Shown here: one piece after another, positions 4,987 to 8,114 of the stretch
Position numbering within the stretch: the stretch's first letter is position 1
Layout of the letters: every line of letters begins with the position of its first letter
NCBI GenBank assembly: GCA_945906835.1
Contig: CAMDRL010000056.1
Span: 1-8,114 of the forward strand
Direction of reading: 5' to 3'
Source of the DNA: Rickettsia typhi
GTDB taxonomy: Bacteria > Pseudomonadota > Alphaproteobacteria > Rickettsiales > UBA1997
Length of the DNA: 8,114 nt
The notes under the pieces: model-generated
Seen by the model: the letters and a program-made list of their open reading frames with translations, nothing else
What the model was told of the DNA's origin: nothing
The model's database searches: none
Made by a program: the position numbers and the translations under genes

Positions 4987-7842
4987 ATGTCGCCACATAA
5001 ATATTTGCTCACCTTCTTCCTTCTATTACCTAATACAGCTCACGCTGTCACATTAACTTCTGGTCAAACTGATTACACAACCACTTATGACATTACAAAC
5101 AGTGGCGTTGGCATCAGCAGCTCATTAACAGGCTCAAGCTCTTCTTTAAATAAAATCACCAATCTTCACACTATCACAACTGGAAATTCAGGATCAACTT
5201 CCAGCGCTTATGGAATTAAAACCACTAATAATTATAATCAAATTACTAATGGCAGCAGCGGTGTAATTATTACAACTGGAAGCTCTGGTCGTGGAATTAG
5301 CATCAGTAATTTTTCTATAATTTATAACTTAGGAAACATTACCACGCAAGGCGCCACATCTTACGGATTATATGCTGGAGGCGAAAATAACGCCGTCAAT
5401 AATTCTGGCTCAATTGCCACCAGCAAAACAACGGCTTACGGAATTTATCTTAATGGCGACAATAATTCTGCAAGCAATTCTGGCACAATTTCAACACAAG
5501 TTTACGGAATTTATGGTCAAGGCAATGCCAATCAAATTACCAATTCCGGCACCATCAACACCGCAACCAGCTCTTCGGCTCATGGAATTTATGTTAGTGC
5601 CGCAAGCTCTTCTACAGCAAGCGCCAGCAGTTATAACAGCGTAAATAATTCTGGCACAATTAACAGTAGCGGTAATGGTATTTACAACAAAGATGCTTAC
5701 ACAGAAGTTACTAATTCTGGCTTTATCACAACTTCCTCTTCCACTATTTACGGCATTAGAAATGAAGGCAATAATTCAGTAATTACAAATTCTGGCAGCA
5801 TTTCTTCTCCTAATTATGCAATTTATAATTCAGGCACCAATGCCACTATTAACAACTCTGGAAATGTGAGCGGCGGCATTTACATTGGCAATGGAACTTT
5901 AAATATTCTTGGCGGCACAATTAGCGGAAGCGTTGACGGTAAATCAGCAGCAGGCTCAACTAATATTGGATCAGATTCCATCAATACAACTTTCAATCAA
6001 ACAGCAAGTTTCACTGATTTAAATTCTCTCATTATAAAATCTGGCAGCACTTTAAATTCTTACAACAGCATCACAGCTAATACAATTTCTCTTGATGAAA
6101 ATGCCACTTTAACAATTAACGAAGGATCTTCCATAAACACCGCAATTACAGGCGTTTCCGCTTCTTCTGGTATTTTAAATATTATTGGAACTTCTTTTGC
6201 GCCAAGCGTTTCAATTGGAACTTCCAGCAATATGTTAGATAATTTAAACATTAATTCTGGCAGCTCTTTTACTGCTTCTTCTGATATTTATGTTGCCGAT
6301 ATTTTAGTAAATAATGGCAATTTAAATCTTGATCAAACCAATAATTTAACAATTTTTGGCAATCTTTCTGGTGGTGGCTTGGGCACTGTTAACATTGGTT
6401 CCAACAACCAAACTGTAAGTGGAAATTTTACTCTAAACAGCGGTGACACTTTAGCCGTGCAATTTAATAATGGCGAAATTGGAAATTTAACAATTGCTGG
6501 AATTACCAATATTGACAGCAACACCAAGCTTTCAATCACCACCAGCTCTAATCAAAGCTACATTAACAGCGGCTCTAATTTTACTATTTTAAATGCTGCC
6601 AGTGGCTCAACAATAAATGCCATAAATAATTCCAATATCACATTAAATGGAGCAAATTCTAATAGCAGTGGCTTGCTAACATTTACCACCAACGCCATTT
6701 CCAACTCTTTAATTATCACCATCAATCGCTTGCAAGCGAATCAAATTACCAGCAATCAAAATGTACAAAATATCTACAAAACCATTAACGACATTGGCGC
6801 AACTGCTACGGGGAAATTATCCCAATTTCAAAGTTATCTTGATAATAGCAATTTAAGCAAAGCTGAAATCACCGAAACTATTAATCAATTAGCTCCACAA
6901 TCAACCAAGGCAATGCTTGCCAATAATATCAACATTATCAGCAATTCCATAAAACCTATCGATAGCAGATTGGATAGAATTAATCAAATTTCGAATGATG
7001 ATTTTGAAAATGGTTTATGGATGCAGGCTTTTGGCAGTTCTGCAACTCAAGATGCGGTTAAAGATGATGAGGGATATAAAATAAATTCCTTAGGTTTTGT
7101 ACTGGCTTCCGATCAAAAAACAGATGATGAAGTAACTGTTGGAGCGGCTTTAAGCTACATGAAATCTAACATTAAATCTGCCAATAATTTAAAAACCAAT
7201 TTAGTAAATACTTATCAAATTAATTTTTATGGCGGTCAAAATTTTGATAAATATTTTTTAGATAGTTTGGTAGGATTTTCTTGGAATCAATATAGCTCCA
7301 GCCGTTCAATTGCAGCAGTTGATAGCAACACCAATGCGTCATATAACGGACAAATTTATAATGCTAAAATCAAAACTGGCTTTGTAGAAAAACTAAATGA
7401 TGAATTAAATCTTACGCCTGAAATTAGTTTAAATTTCATACGCAGTAATATTGATGGTTACAGCGAAAAAGGTGCTGATAGCTTGAATTTAAAGGTTGAA
7501 TCTATTTCCGCTAATTTTCTTGAAAGCCTCGCTGGTATTAATTTGGGCTGGATCACCAAATTTGAAGAATTTCCTGAATTTGATAAAATTTCTTCTAATT
7601 TTAAAATTTCCTACGGCTATAGCCTTATAAATGATGCACCCATAACTAATATTAGTTTTGCAAAAAAAGACAGTAATTTCACTTCTAAAATTTCTCAAAC
7701 TGATCGTACAAGTATAAAAATTGGCACTGAAATTATCGCCTATCACATTGATAACTTAAACTTCAGCACTGATTATGTTTTTGAAAAGAAAGCAACTTAT
7801 CAATCACATTTTTTATCTATAAAAATGCGACAAGAATTTTAA
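4987..7842 (+). CDS. type V (classical) autotransporter with beta-helical passenger
   Basis: A surface protein that threads its own N-terminal passenger across the outer membrane. The 951 residues show, in order: a signal peptide (1-20, cleavage after TAHA); a passenger whose first part (about 73-300) repeats a unit of roughly 22-28 residues with an [A/V/H]-Y-G-I-Y half and an N-S-G-[T/S]-I half, for example at 151-168, 173-190 and 199-225; a less regular Asn/Ser/Thr-rich beta region (300-580); a helical segment (592-665, with ETINQLAPQS typical of autotransporter linkers); and a C-terminal barrel (676-951) opening LWMQAFGSS and ending MRQEF, whose last Phe is the BamA recognition residue. 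I see no cysteine, no GDSGS-type protease motif and no RGD. An in-frame TAG at 4975 fixes the start near 4987. Adhesion is a reasonable guess; the passenger gives no specific function. Confidence 0.92.
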   Translation: MSPHKYLLTFFLLLPNTAHAVTLTSGQTDYTTTYDITNSGVGISSSLTGSSSSLNKITNLHTITTGNSGSTSSAYGIKTTNNYNQITNGSSGVIITTGSSGRGISISNFSIIYNLGNITTQGATSYGLYAGGENNAVNNSGSIATSKTTAYGIYLNGDNNSASNSGTISTQVYGIYGQGNANQITNSGTINTATSSSAHGIYVSAASSSTASASSYNSVNNSGTINSSGNGIYNKDAYTEVTNSGFITTSSSTIYGIRNEGNNSVITNSGSISSPNYAIYNSGTNATINNSGNVSGGIYIGNGTLNILGGTISGSVDGKSAAGSTNIGSDSINTTFNQTASFTDLNSLIIKSGSTLNSYNSITANTISLDENATLTINEGSSINTAITGVSASSGILNIIGTSFAPSVSIGTSSNMLDNLNINSGSSFTASSDIYVADILVNNGNLNLDQTNNLTIFGNLSGGGLGTVNIGSNNQTVSGNFTLNSGDTLAVQFNNGEIGNLTIAGITNIDSNTKLSITTSSNQSYINSGSNFTILNAASGSTINAINNSNITLNGANSNSSGLLTFTTNAISNSLIITINRLQANQITSNQNVQNIYKTINDIGATATGKLSQFQSYLDNSNLSKAEITETINQLAPQSTKAMLANNINIISNSIKPIDSRLDRINQISNDDFENGLWMQAFGSSATQDAVKDDEGYKINSLGFVLASDQKTDDEVTVGAALSYMKSNIKSANNLKTNLVNTYQINFYGGQNFDKYFLDSLVGFSWNQYSSSRSIAAVDSNTNASYNGQIYNAKIKTGFVEKLNDELNLTPEISLNFIRSNIDGYSEKGADSLNLKVESISANFLESLAGINLGWITKFEEFPEFDKISSNFKISYGYSLINDAPITNISFAKKDSNFTSKISQTDRTSIKIGTEIIAYHIDNLNFSTDYVFEKKATYQSHFLSIKMRQEF
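5203..5886 (+). repeat. tandem coding repeats of the autotransporter passenger (YGIY / NSGTI units)
   Basis: NSG motifs occur at residues 139-141, 164-166, 186-188, 221-223, 243-245, 268-270, 281-283 and 290-292, alternating with YGIY-like motifs at 151, 173, 199, 230, 255 and 277. At DNA level the NSG half is often AATTCTGGC, with synonymous changes between copies. The units have drifted and vary in length, as expected for rungs of a beta-helix rather than for a freshly amplified repeat. The repeats could still vary in number between strains. Confidence 0.8.
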
Positions 7843-7965
7843 TATTGTTAAAACAACCCTTTAATCCTGAGCAAAGCAAGTGATGCCTTATATAAAAAAG
7901 TTTTCTCTGAGCTTGTAAACAAGTTCTAAAGAGATCCTTCGGGTTGCTAGACACTGTTAGCTAAC
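7843..7965. repeat. degenerate palindromic repeat sequence after the autotransporter
   Basis: ATCCTGAGCAAAGCAAGTGAT (7864-7884) resembles the GAGCGAAGCGAAG arm at 4114-4126, and GAGATCCTTCGGG (7931-7943) resembles the right arm at 4145-4171, so this looks like a decayed relative of those elements. Between them TCTCTGAGCTTGT and ACAAGTTCTAAAGAGA (about 7904-7934) can form an interrupted hairpin. A perfect palindrome GTTAGCTAAC lies at 7956-7965. There is no T-run, so I do not call a terminator for the autotransporter gene. Confidence 0.45.
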
Positions 7966-8044
7966 TAGTCCCCACTGAAGTACTCAATTCCAAACTCTAA
8001 TCACCAACCTTTCCATCAAAATATTTTCTGGAACACAAAATATT

Positions 8045-8113
8045 CTAGAAAATCTGCCAAAAATCCTCGATAAAATTTTGCTCAAAAAATTCTGTAGTAG
8101 TTGTATTGCCCAT
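8045..8113 (-). other. possible 3' end of a minus-strand gene entering from the right edge
   Basis: Read on the minus strand from the window edge, a frame gives 22 residues MGNTTTTEFFEQNFIEDFWQIF before TAG at 8045-8047. The composition (acidic and aromatic, ending abruptly) looks like a protein tail, but so short an open stretch is not proof, and a plus-strand frame over 7979-8114 is also open. The rest of 7966-8044 holds an imperfect inverted repeat, ATTTTCTGGA (8023-8032) with TCTAGAAAAT (8044-8053), and nothing else I can support. Confidence 0.2.
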
Positions 8114-8114
8114 A

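Noticed and set aside
5372..5644. Plus-strand 90-codon frame inside the autotransporter gene.
   Set aside because: Its Leu/Pro/Ala-rich sequence is a frame-shifted reading of the NSGTI/YGIY repeats.
5203..5886. CRISPR array or DNA tandem repeat.
   Set aside because: The periodicity is at protein level with diverged codons inside one long open frame; there are no identical repeats with unique spacers.
7979..8114. Plus-strand open frame reading STQFQTLITNLSIKIFSG and on to the right edge.
   Set aside because: It has no ATG or GTG start, and its codons end in C much more often than those of the genes in this window. Could be part of an antisense reading of a gene at the edge.

Overview
The window is AT-rich bacterial chromosome carrying seven recognisable protein genes. 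It most resembles an alphaproteobacterium with a reduced or slowly decaying genome, of the Rickettsiales/Holosporales kind. The reasons are the AT-rich codon use, the alphaproteobacterial-type cytochrome bc1 subunits (separate Rieske, cytochrome b and cytochrome c1 genes), a NuoE subunit of the mitochondrial/alphaproteobacterial type, A-rich leaders without Shine-Dalgarno sequences, and repeat-filled spacers. The assignment to an order is an inference from style, not from a search.

Layout from left to right: 1-132 is the spacer downstream of dut and may hold the start of a gene leaving the window. A minus-strand dut (dUTP pyrophosphatase, 133-588) is followed by a divergent spacer with a palindromic element. 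Then six genes lie on the plus strand: petA (Rieske protein, 842-1405), petB (cytochrome b, 1545-2786), a short O6-alkylguanine-DNA alkyltransferase-type gene (2868-3164), petC (cytochrome c1, 3283-4074), nuoE (4208-4750) and a 951-residue type V autotransporter (4987-7842). The last 272 bases hold degenerate repeat sequence and perhaps the 3' tail of a minus-strand gene entering from the right.

Functionally, petA, petB and petC together encode the whole catalytic core of the ubiquinol:cytochrome c oxidoreductase, and nuoE encodes a peripheral subunit of complex I, so the middle of the window is a respiratory block in the inner membrane. dut and the alkyltransferase protect DNA. The autotransporter is a surface protein: signal peptide, a beta-helical passenger built from repeats with YGIY and NSGTI motifs, a helical linker and a C-terminal 12-strand-type barrel ending in Phe.

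The most unusual aspect is the spacers. Every spacer between the annotated genes holds a dyad-symmetric element. Four of them appear to be length variants of one family that starts GTYAT and ends AGGATGAY, all in the same orientation. Others are different palindromes, including a pair of inverted 23-bp hairpins before the autotransporter. They separate what is usually a compact petABC operon into individually spaced genes. I see no rRNA, tRNA, CRISPR array or intact insertion sequence.
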